Shown: piece by piece, positions 1-5,400 of the stretch
How positions within the stretch are numbered: position 1 is the stretch's first letter
Layout: every line of letters begins with the position of its first letter
Assembly (NCBI GenBank): GCA_916720285.1
Contig: CAKAQP010000159.1
Span: forward strand, 1-5,400
Direction of reading: 5' to 3'
Length of the DNA stretch: 5,400 nucleotides
Source: an uncultured Lachnoanaerobaculum sp.
Lineage (GTDB): Bacteria; Bacillota; Clostridia; Lachnospirales; Lachnospiraceae
Notes under the pieces: generated by a model
What the model saw: the letters and a program-made list of their open reading frames with translations, nothing else
What the model was told of the DNA's origin: nothing
Database searches by the model: none
Translations under genes and position numbers: made by a program

Positions 1-1641
1 CGTCACTCTGAGAGTCTCTCCACCCTCATAGCTTATATCCTCTGCATTCATATTGTTTAAATCATTTAAAAGCCTACCAAGCGAAGTCATAGGTATGTTT
101 ATTTCAAAGTCATAATATGGCTCCAATAAAATTGATTTGGCATACATCAGTCCATGCCTTACAGCTCTGTTTACAGCCTCAAGAAAATCACCACCCTCGG
201 TATGTTTTTCATGTGCTCTGCCTGCTACCAAAGTAAGCACCACATCAGTAAGCTCGCTGCCTGTAAGTACACCTCTAAACTTAGATGTCTCAACAATATT
301 TCTTACCTGACTCTGAAAGTTCTTTGGAAGCTCATCATCAGACACTTCATTCACAAATACTATTCCGCTTCCTCTATCTCCTTCACTGATAAGTATATGC
401 ACTTCGGCATAATGCCTTAAAGGTTCAAAGTGCCCTACACCCTCAATATATCCGGTGATAGTTTCCTTATAAATAATACCGCCGTCTATAAGATCGCAGT
501 TTAACCCAAGTCTCTCACCGATAATATTTTTTATAAGATCTATCTGAACTTCTCCCATCAAGTTTACCTTAATTTTAGCAAGTTCTTCGTCATACTCCAT
601 TTTTATTTCAGGTATCTCGTCAAATATCTGTAAAAGTTTCGGATATATTTGATTTATACTTATATCATCCGGAAAAACCATATTGTAGCTTAGAACCGGT
701 AACAGCTTTTGTGCAGGTCTTTTTATATCTCCAAATGTGTCTCCGGCATGAACTTTTGAAAGTCCGGTGACCGCTACAATGTTGCCTGCAAAAGCTTTAT
801 CTGTTGCATTATATTTTTCACCGTCATAAGCTCTTATCTGATTGATTTTTTCACCAAAGAGTGTATCCTTAACCTGTAAACTTCCGCCAAGAAGTTTTAT
901 AAAGGAAAGTCTGTTTCCGTTCTCGTCATATTTTATCTTATATATTATTCCGGAAAGCTCATCCGGATAAGTCTTTTCATGTACATACTCTTTTATAAGT
1001 TCAAGTATTCCTTCTATATTAATAAGTTTTAATCCTGAACCGAATATTGTCGGAAATACTTTTGAATTCTCTATGCAAAAGCTTATATCGGATTTTGTTA
1101 TTTCTTCCCCTTCAATAAACTTTTCTATTAGATTCTCATCACAGGCTGCAACCTCTTCCAAAAGCATCTTATTTTCCTTTGAAAAGTCCACAATATTTTT
1201 TGAAAGAGATTTTTTAAGGTCCTCCAATACTTTGTCCTTGTCAAACTTATCACTGTCTATTTTATTTACAAATATTAAAGTAGGTATATTTGCTTCTCTT
1301 AATAATCTGAAAAGTGTATGTGAATGTGATTGTACGCCTTCACTTCCGCTGATTACCAAAATAGCCATATCAAGTATGGATATGGTCCTTTCCATTTCGG
1401 CACTGAAATCCACATGTCCCGGGGTATCAATTATATTTATATCTATATCATCTATACTTGTTCTGGCAAGCTTTGAGAATATAGTTATTCCTCTTTTTCT
1501 TTCATATTCATCATTATCTAAAAAGCTGTCACCGAAATCCACTCTTCCTGTTTTTCTAAGCTTTCCTGTCTTGTAGAGTATTGCCTCTATCAATGTAGTT
1601 TTTCCGGCATCTACATGTGCCAATACACCAACATTTATCAT
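1..1641 (-). CDS. TetM/EF-G-like translational GTPase, C-terminus cut off by the left window edge
   Basis: A ribosome-binding GTPase of the EF-G/Tet(M) superfamily, expected to act on the ribosome in the cytoplasm. The 547 visible codons stay open to base 1. The G domain is intact: P-loop AHVDAGKT (residues 8-15), RGITI (50-54), DTPGH (72-76), NKID (126-129) and a G5-like GSG (201-203). Domain II starts near residue 222, domain III lies near 320-395, domain IV near 396-505, and domain V begins after LLEPYYDFEI (505-514). Tet(M) has about 639 residues, so at least 90 are missing. The start ATG follows the ybaK stop by nine bases; an in-frame TAG at 1653-1651 rules out an earlier start. The Shine-Dalgarno is weak (AGG, 8 bases upstream) and lies in a hairpin. 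The domain IV tip reads HEKHTEGGDF (477-486) where Tet(M) has its SPVSTPADF loop, so tetracycline resistance is doubtful. Annotation pipelines often label such chromosomal genes as tetracycline-resistance proteins; I infer a different role. Confidence 0.9.
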   Translation of the reverse strand, partial: MINVGVLAHVDAGKTTLIEAILYKTGKLRKTGRVDFGDSFLDNDEYERKRGITIFSKLARTSIDDIDINIIDTPGHVDFSAEMERTISILDMAILVISGSEGVQSHSHTLFRLLREANIPTLIFVNKIDSDKFDKDKVLEDLKKSLSKNIVDFSKENKMLLEEVAACDENLIEKFIEGEEITKSDISFCIENSKVFPTIFGSGLKLINIEGILELIKEYVHEKTYPDELSGIIYKIKYDENGNRLSFIKLLGGSLQVKDTLFGEKINQIRAYDGEKYNATDKAFAGNIVAVTGLSKVHAGDTFGDIKRPAQKLLPVLSYNMVFPDDISINQIYPKLLQIFDEIPEIKMEYDEELAKIKVNLMGEVQIDLIKNIIGERLGLNCDLIDGGIIYKETITGYIEGVGHFEPLRHYAEVHILISEGDRGSGIVFVNEVSDDELPKNFQSQVRNIVETSKFRGVLTGSELTDVVLTLVAGRAHEKHTEGGDFLEAVNRAVRHGLMYAKSILLEPYYDFEINIPMTSLGRLLNDLNNMNAEDISYEGGETLRVT

Positions 1642-1655
1642 AGGCTCAACCTATG
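1639..1655 (-). promoter_or_regulatory. Hairpin at the ybaK/GTPase junction, likely translational coupling element
   Basis: On the minus strand CATAGG (1655-1650) and CCTATG (1644-1639) form a perfect 6-bp stem around a 5-base loop, TTGAG. The 5' arm contains the TAG stop of ybaK and the AGG that is the only Shine-Dalgarno-like core. The 3' arm contains the ATG of the GTPase gene. In the folded mRNA both AGG and AUG would be paired, and a ribosome finishing ybaK would open them. The repeat is seen directly; coupling is inferred. A 6-bp match over so short a span can occur by chance. Confidence 0.5.
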
Positions 1656-2118
1656 TCAATGCGGCGAAACTTACAGGCACAAATTTTTCCAGCTCCTTTG
1701 GATCCATCTCAACCTGATAACCGATTTTTCCTGCACTGAATATAATATTTTCATAATTCAAAGCTGTTGAATCAACTACAGTGGTAAATCTCTTTTTCAT
1801 ACCTATCGGAGAACAACCCCCATGTATATATCCTGTAAGAGGCAATAAATCCTTTGACTTCAACATTTCTATAGATTTTTCACCTACAGCTTTTGCCGCC
1901 TCCTTTAAGTTAAGCTCCTCTGCCACCGGTATTACAAATACATAGTTTGCCTTACTCTTTCCAACTGTTACCAATGTCTTAAAAACCATTCTCTCATCCT
2001 GATTTAAGAGATTTGCCACTTCTACACCATTTGTAGCCGGAGTATCTATATACGAATAATGATTATACTTTATCTTCTTTTGATCCAAAAGTCTCATTAC
2101 ATTTGTTTTCTCATCCAT
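1651..2118 (-). CDS. ybaK: YbaK/EbsC-family Cys-tRNA(Pro) deacylase
   Basis: A cytoplasmic trans-editing hydrolase of 155 residues, the usual size for the family. Well-studied members remove cysteine that prolyl-tRNA synthetase has wrongly attached to tRNA(Pro). The single YbaK/prolyl-tRNA-synthetase-associated domain fills the protein. Family signatures are visible: VFKTLV (residues 45-50), whose Lys47 matches the conserved catalytic-site lysine of YbaK; the glycine loop GGCSPIGMKK (100-109); and SAGKIGYQVEMDP (128-140). The ATG is preceded by the purine-rich AAAGGAAAGAG (2134-2124), ending five bases before it. The gene begins 24 bases after radA and ends 9 bases before the GTPase gene, in the same frame as the latter, so all three are probably co-transcribed. 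The related INS superfamily includes ProXp-ala and other editing enzymes, but the SPIGMKK loop and length favour the YbaK subgroup. Exact amino-acid specificity cannot be read from the sequence. Confidence 0.93.
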   Translation of the reverse strand: MDEKTNVMRLLDQKKIKYNHYSYIDTPATNGVEVANLLNQDERMVFKTLVTVGKSKANYVFVIPVAEELNLKEAAKAVGEKSIEMLKSKDLLPLTGYIHGGCSPIGMKKRFTTVVDSTALNYENIIFSAGKIGYQVEMDPKELEKFVPVSFAALT

Positions 2119-2135
2119 TTTTTCTCTTTCCTTTA

Positions 2136-2155
2136 ACTTTTATCAACTTAAAAGT
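2136..2155 (-). repeat. Inverted repeat around the radA stop codon
   Basis: ACTTTTA (2155-2149) and TAAAAGT (2142-2136) on the minus strand are perfect 7-bp complements separated by a 6-base loop, AGTTGA, which contains the radA TGA stop. The downstream arm ends just before the ybaK ribosome-binding site. No T tract follows, so this is not an intrinsic terminator. The stem is AT-rich and weak, and it may be chance or may modestly influence ybaK translation. Confidence 0.35.
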
Positions 2156-3507
2156 GAGACCGCTTCATTTATATTTCTTACACCTATAAGCTTTATATTT
2201 CCCTTAAATGAAATCTTCTCAAGGCATACCATCGGTAAAATACAAATCTCAAATCCAAGCTTCATAGCCTCTCTAATCCTGATCTCAGGCATACTTACAG
2301 CTCTTACTTCGCCTGATAGTCCCACTTCTCCGAATATTACCGTCTTTTCATCTATTGTCCTGTTTTTCATGCTGGAGATAAGCGACATAATAATAGACAG
2401 ATCCAGTGCAGGCTCGTTTATTCTAAGCCCACCCGCAATATTTATATATGCATCATATCTGCTCATTGCAAGTGCACATCTTTTTTCTATGACCGCCATC
2501 AAAAGATTTATTCTGTTCACATCTGTTCCCGTAGAAGTTCTTCTAGGTAGTCCGAATGCTGTAGGAACCACCAAAGCCTGTACTTCTACCAGTATCGGTC
2601 TTGTACCCTCCATTAAACATGCTACGGCCGCACCTGTAGCATTCTGCGGTCTTCCCGAGAGCATAAACTCGGAAGGATTTTTTACTTCTATAAGTCCCAC
2701 TTGTTGCATTTCAAATACACCTATCTCATTTGTAGAACCGAATCTGTTCTTGACGGCACGCAGTATTCTGTATGAAGCAAACCTGTCACCTTCAAAGTAA
2801 AGCACTGTATCCACCATATGCTCAAGCACTCTCGGACCTGCAACCTGTCCTTCTTTTGTCACATGTCCGACTATAAATATAGCGATATTATTTTCCTTTG
2901 CTACCTGCATAAGAAGATTTGTAGATTCTCTTACCTGACTTACACTTCCCGGAGCTGACGCCACCTCTTCATTAAACATAGTCTGTATGGAGTCTATAAC
3001 AACCACATCCGGCTTTTCACTCAGCACGGTTTCTTTTATAATATTGAGATTGGTCTCACATAGAAAACTTAAATTTCCTGTGATTTCTCCCACTCTTTTT
3101 GCTCTCATCTTTATCTGCTTTAAACTCTCCTCACCTGAGATATAAAGTACAGCTCTGTTTTCATCCGATATATTCTTACAAACTTGAAGCAATAATGTGG
3201 ACTTTCCTATTCCCGGATCTCCACCTACCAAAACAAGTGAACCTCTTACCACACCACCGCCAAGTACTCTGTCAAGTTCCTCAAAACCTGTCTTAAACCT
3301 GTCTTCATCTTCCAGCTGTATTTCAGAAAGCTTAGCAGGCTTTTTATATGTATTTGCAGATATTCCTCTGCTTACCGTCTTTGTCTTTGCTACAGGCTCT
3401 TCCACAAGACTGTTCCATGCCTTACACATAGGGCATTGTCCCAACCACTTAGGTGACTCATAACCACATTCCTTACAAAAGAATGCGCTTGCTTTTGCTT
3501 TTGCCAT
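2143..3507 (-). CDS. radA: DNA repair protein RadA (Sms), RecA-like branch-migration ATPase
   Basis: RadA is a cytoplasmic hexameric ATPase that drives branch migration and extends heteroduplex DNA during RecA-mediated recombination and transformation. The 454-residue product matches the family length of about 455-460. In order it shows an N-terminal four-cysteine zinc finger (Cys11, 14, 25, 28), the RecA-type ATPase core with Walker A GGDPGIGKST (95-104) and Walker B VVVIDS (168-173), the RadA-specific KNRFG motif (253-257), and a Lon-protease-like C-terminal domain (about 285-454). In RadA this last domain is not proteolytic and helps form the ring. I chose ATG 3507, which gives the typical MAKAK start and has AGAAAGG five bases upstream. 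The ATG nine codons earlier (3534) lies inside a hairpin without a Shine-Dalgarno. It appears first in a likely radA-ybaK-GTPase unit. No clear promoter of its own is visible, so it may depend on read-through past the 3529-3555 hairpin or on a promoter inside the upstream gene. Confidence 0.97.
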   Translation of the reverse strand: MAKAKASAFFCKECGYESPKWLGQCPMCKAWNSLVEEPVAKTKTVSRGISANTYKKPAKLSEIQLEDEDRFKTGFEELDRVLGGGVVRGSLVLVGGDPGIGKSTLLLQVCKNISDENRAVLYISGEESLKQIKMRAKRVGEITGNLSFLCETNLNIIKETVLSEKPDVVVIDSIQTMFNEEVASAPGSVSQVRESTNLLMQVAKENNIAIFIVGHVTKEGQVAGPRVLEHMVDTVLYFEGDRFASYRILRAVKNRFGSTNEIGVFEMQQVGLIEVKNPSEFMLSGRPQNATGAAVACLMEGTRPILVEVQALVVPTAFGLPRRTSTGTDVNRINLLMAVIEKRCALAMSRYDAYINIAGGLRINEPALDLSIIMSLISSMKNRTIDEKTVIFGEVGLSGEVRAVSMPEIRIREAMKLGFEICILPMVCLEKISFKGNIKLIGVRNINEAVSLLS

Positions 3508-3512
3508 AAAAA

Positions 3513-3519
3513 CCTTTCT
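3513..3519 (-). promoter_or_regulatory. Ribosome-binding site of radA
   Basis: AGAAAGG on the minus strand, five bases (TTTTT) before ATG 3507. It decides the radA start, because the in-frame ATG at 3534 has no purine-rich stretch ahead of it and would lie inside a stem. Confidence 0.75.
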
Positions 3520-3528
3520 ATTTAAAAT

Positions 3529-3555
3529 GGGCATATCCGGCTTACCGGTATGCCC
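3529..3555 (-). terminator. Hairpin with short T tract between the 136-residue gene and radA
   Basis: On the minus strand GGGCATA-CCGG (3555-3545) pairs with CCGG-T-ATGCCC-type sequence (3540-3529), giving an 11-bp GC-rich stem with one bulged base and a 4-base TAAG loop. It starts 6 bases after the TAG stop of the upstream gene and is followed by ATTTTAAAT. The T tract is short, so termination is probably partial, giving attenuated read-through into radA. It could instead be an mRNA-stabilising or processing stem. The stem is certain; the function is inferred. Confidence 0.6.
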
Positions 3556-3561
3556 ATGTAA

Positions 3562-3972
3562 CTATCTTTTTTTGATTAAAACCTTTGATCCGTTCTCACT
3601 TAGCTCAACACTAAATATAAGCTTACCTGATAGATTGGTCTTCATGCCTCCGATACTTACATCATCGACATAAACCTCATATTCTGTATCTTCTTCCAAA
3701 CCAATAGTTATTTGAGTATCCCCAAAACCATATATATTAAATGTAGTTAAATTTGGGGTGGTTTCAAATTCCATTACTGCGCTACCCGGAACCGATTCAT
3801 ACACAAAAGCCGAATTTCTTTCAAGCTTTGTTATCTCCTTAAAAGTCTTTACCTTATATACATCTCCCTCATGTGCAAAATCTTCTACCTTTGATTTTGT
3901 ACCAAGAATATAATTTCCAAAACTAAGTTTACCATCCGCTTCTTTGCAAATCAGACTCTCTACTACAGGCAT
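3562..3972 (-). CDS. Conserved 136-residue protein of unknown function (family often labelled 'endosialidase')
   Basis: I recognise this as a small conserved protein of Lachnospiraceae and related Clostridia. I recall relatives being deposited as 'endosialidase', but I see no catalytic motif of a sialidase, and I would not accept that name as a function. The 136 residues look full length. The N-terminal half holds the most family-like stretches, YKVKTFKEITKLERN (39-53) and FVYESVPGSAV (56-66). The second half (about 67-135) is rich in alternating hydrophobic and polar residues with many Thr, Val and Ile, suggesting a beta-sandwich-like domain ending in a Lys/Arg tail. There is no signal peptide, membrane segment or cysteine cluster (one Cys, residue 9), so a cytoplasmic location is likely. 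The start is secure: AGGAGG lies five bases upstream, and a plausible promoter lies about 35-60 bases upstream. A hairpin follows the stop codon, so it may be mainly monocistronic. Confidence 0.85.
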   Translation of the reverse strand: MPVVESLICKEADGKLSFGNYILGTKSKVEDFAHEGDVYKVKTFKEITKLERNSAFVYESVPGSAVMEFETTPNLTTFNIYGFGDTQITIGLEEDTEYEVYVDDVSIGGMKTNLSGKLIFSVELSENGSKVLIKKR

Positions 3973-3977
3973 ATAAA

Positions 3978-3983
3978 CCTCCT
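3978..3983 (-). promoter_or_regulatory. Strong ribosome-binding site of the 136-residue gene
   Basis: AGGAGG on the minus strand, five bases from the ATG at 3972. It is the best Shine-Dalgarno match in the window and suggests high translation of this small protein compared with its neighbours. Confidence 0.85.
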
Positions 3984-4007
3984 ACCAAGCTATGTTTTTG
4001 TAGAAAT

Positions 4008-4036
4008 AGTATACAACATTTGGAAAGTTCAAACAA
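4008..4036 (-). promoter_or_regulatory. Putative sigma-A promoter of the 136-residue gene
   Basis: On the minus strand TATACT (4013-4008, five of six to the -10 consensus) is preceded at exactly 17 bases by TTGTTT (4036-4031, a weak -35 with the TTG core). Transcription would start near 4001, giving a leader of about 28 bases with the AGGAGG near its middle. Position and spacing fit well; the weak -35 limits confidence. Confidence 0.55.
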
Positions 4037-4070
4037 GTATATTATTGAGAATTCAACCATAGCTATACTT
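4035..4070. repeat. Inverted repeat between the LRR gene and the 136-residue gene
   Basis: AAGTATA (4035-4041) and TATACTT (4064-4070) are perfect 7-bp complements flanking 22 bases that contain a smaller palindrome, TTGA-GAAT-TCAA (4045-4056). It lies just upstream of, and touches, the proposed -35. It could be a weak terminator for the LRR gene or an operator for the next gene. No T tract follows directly and the arms are AT-rich, so chance is possible. The rest of the 132-bp gap shows nothing further. Confidence 0.3.
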
Positions 4071-4104
4071 CCCTCTGATTTAATTCTATCTAAGATAAAC
4101 GAAT

Positions 4105-5400
4105 TTAATAGTATATAACTTTTGGATGTGTACCTCCGAAATTAATTGATTTTCTTACTTTTTCAAAGTCTTTTTTTATGCTTAAAGGTACATATATTTG
4201 CTTTAGGTTCTTACATATCTCCAGAGCAGATCTGTCTATATACTTTATACTTTCAGGAAACCTTATTTTTTCAAGGCTATCACAATGTGCAAAAGCAGCA
4301 AAATATACCTCTTCAAGACTTGAAGGTAAAGTGATTTCCATTAAATTAGTGCAACCCCAAAATACTCCCATATTCAATACTTTGATATCACAACCTTCCT
4401 TAAATACAACTTTTTCAAGTGACTCACAATCTTCAAAGGCTTTTCCACCCAGATAATCGGTGCCCTCAGGAATCTCTATTTCTTTAAGGCTTGTACATTC
4501 CTTAAAGGCTTCCTCATAAATTTTTTTAATATTGCTTTCTTCCTCAAATATACACTCTTTTAAATTTTTACATCCGCTAAAAGCTCTCTTTCCTATAATT
4601 TCTACACTTTGGGGAATCTCAATTTTTTCTAATTTTTCAGAGTTTAAAAACATCTCATCATTTATATACTTTATTCCTTCTTTGATCTTAACATAGCCTT
4701 CCCCGTCTGTATATTCCAGGAGTATATTTTTTAAATATTTACATCCATATTCGTCTTTTTCCAGATGCTCAAGCCAGTATGTGTTTTCAAATGCTCCTAC
4801 CCCTACTGTATCCGGAGTTTTTTCCATTTCCAAATACGATAAATTTCTGCAATTTGCAAAAGCTCCATCCCCTATAACCGTAATACTTTCAGGCAATACA
4901 ACAGTACGTAAAGAGTCTAATTCTGCACATGCTTTACTTGCAATAACTCTTGTACCCTCTCTTACCCTTATTTCACTGCCTTTATTCTCATATTTTATAA
5001 GTGCATCACCTACATATATACCATCTTCATCTTCCAAAATCCCTCTTTCATAATATTTTGTGCCTTCAAATGTACCTTCCTCAATATATTTTATTCCTTT
5101 AGACATATCTATTTCAGAAAGTTTTTTACAACATTTGAACGCATAGGAATTTATCCGCTCGACTGAATCCGGAATTTCTATACTCTGTAGTTTTTCGCAG
5201 TCTAAAAAGGCTTCACTTCCTATATTTTTTAAACCGTCATTCAACTCTATTTCTTTCAATTCTTTACAGTTTGAAAATGCAGACTCGTCAATCTCATTTA
5301 CTCCCGGAGGAATATTTATTTTTTCCAAAGCAATACAATCTTTAAATGTTGCAGCATTTATTATCTCCAAGCCTTCGGGTAATTCCACATTTTTTAAACT
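4105..5400 (-). CDS. BspA-like leucine-rich-repeat protein (LRR_5 type), N-terminus beyond the right window edge
   Basis: The reading frame is open from the window edge (431 codons) to a TAA at 4107-4105. Residues are numbered from the GTG at 5388-5386. The protein is almost entirely a tandem array of about 15 repeats of roughly 23 residues, with the BspA/TpLRR pattern LxxIxIPxxVxxIgxxAFxxCxxL; good examples are IEIPDSVERINSYAF (70-84) and IEIPQSVEIIGKRAF (256-270). Such arrays form curved solenoids used for binding proteins or surfaces, but the ligand is unknown. Two longer insertions (about 107-151 and 199-247) interrupt the regular spacing. The C-terminus (SINFGGTHPKVIYY) shows no LPXTG motif, membrane anchor, cell-wall-binding repeat or cohesin-like tail. 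Without the N-terminus I cannot say whether it is secreted. The GTG is only an internal valine: the codons before it (Ser-Leu-Lys-Asn) continue the repeat. A promoter and start must lie to the right. Confidence 0.93.
   Translation of the reverse strand, partial: SLKNVELPEGLEIINAATFKDCIALEKINIPPGVNEIDESAFSNCKELKEIELNDGLKNIGSEAFLDCEKLQSIEIPDSVERINSYAFKCCKKLSEIDMSKGIKYIEEGTFEGTKYYERGILEDEDGIYVGDALIKYENKGSEIRVREGTRVIASKACAELDSLRTVVLPESITVIGDGAFANCRNLSYLEMEKTPDTVGVGAFENTYWLEHLEKDEYGCKYLKNILLEYTDGEGYVKIKEGIKYINDEMFLNSEKLEKIEIPQSVEIIGKRAFSGCKNLKECIFEEESNIKKIYEEAFKECTSLKEIEIPEGTDYLGGKAFEDCESLEKVVFKEGCDIKVLNMGVFWGCTNLMEITLPSSLEEVYFAAFAHCDSLEKIRFPESIKYIDRSALEICKNLKQIYVPLSIKKDFEKVRKSINFGGTHPKVIYY

Noticed and set aside
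1073..1576. Plus-strand reading frame of 167 codons
   Set aside because: It lies wholly antisense to the GTPase G domain, whose motifs are intact. Its serine-rich, low-complexity composition is what the complement of a coding strand gives.
1..1641. Acquired tetracycline-resistance gene
   Set aside because: The gene sits tightly inside a housekeeping cluster with similar base composition, no mobile-element traces are visible, and the domain IV tip differs from Tet(M).
2369..2800. Plus-strand reading frame of 143 codons
   Set aside because: It is antisense to the RadA core and Lon-like domain, with no ribosome-binding site or recognisable domain.
3508..3534. radA starting at the ATG at 3534
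   Set aside because: The extra nine residues are not typical of RadA, the ATG lies inside the 3529-3555 stem with no ribosome-binding site, and ATG 3507 has AGAAAGG at the right distance.
3529..3573. Plus-strand terminator using the same stem and the T run at 3567-3573
   Set aside because: The T run is 11 bases after the stem and no plus-strand gene ends here. It encodes the Lys-rich end of the minus-strand gene.
4146..4456. Overlapping plus-strand reading frames opposite the LRR gene
   Set aside because: They mirror the repeat array in other frames; two overlap each other, and neither resembles a known protein.
5386..5388. GTG as the start codon of the LRR gene
   Set aside because: The four codons upstream to the window edge are open and encode Ser-Leu-Lys-Asn, which completes the preceding leucine-rich repeat. 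There is no Shine-Dalgarno, so the gene continues past the right edge.

Overview
The window looks like chromosomal DNA from a low-G+C Gram-positive anaerobe, most likely a member of the Lachnospiraceae or a close relative. The basis is the AT-rich base composition, purine-rich Shine-Dalgarno sites (one is AGGAGG), a BspA-type leucine-rich-repeat protein, and a small conserved protein whose relatives I remember mainly from Lachnospiraceae genomes. The family-level placement is an inference. I see no mobile element, tRNA, rRNA or CRISPR array.

All five genes are on the minus strand, so transcription runs from right to left. In that order: (1) the C-terminal 431 codons of a BspA-like leucine-rich-repeat protein (5400-4105), whose N-terminus lies beyond the right edge; (2) a 132-bp gap with a plausible sigma-A promoter and an inverted repeat; (3) a 136-residue conserved protein of unknown function (3972-3562); (4) a hairpin with a short T tract (3555-3529); (5) radA, the DNA-recombination ATPase (3507-2143); (6) ybaK, a Cys-tRNA(Pro)-type deacylase (2118-1651); (7) a TetM/EF-G-like translational GTPase (1641 to the left edge), whose C-terminus is missing.

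radA, ybaK and the GTPase gene are separated by 24 and 9 bases and are probably one transcription unit. ybaK and the GTPase join tRNA proofreading to a ribosome-binding GTPase, and radA brings recombination and branch migration. The most interesting spot is the ybaK/GTPase junction. The two genes are in the same frame, with one TAG and three sense codons between them. A perfect 6-bp hairpin holds the ybaK stop codon in one arm and the GTPase start codon in the other, which suggests translational coupling. Each of the three intergenic junctions from the 136-residue gene to the GTPase carries an inverted repeat.

The GTPase resembles tetracycline ribosomal-protection proteins overall, but its domain IV tip does not match the Tet(M) drug-dislodging loop. 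It is more likely a chromosomal housekeeping or rescue-type relative than a resistance gene. From memory of this family, it may carry a C-terminal NYN/YacP-type RNase domain outside the window.
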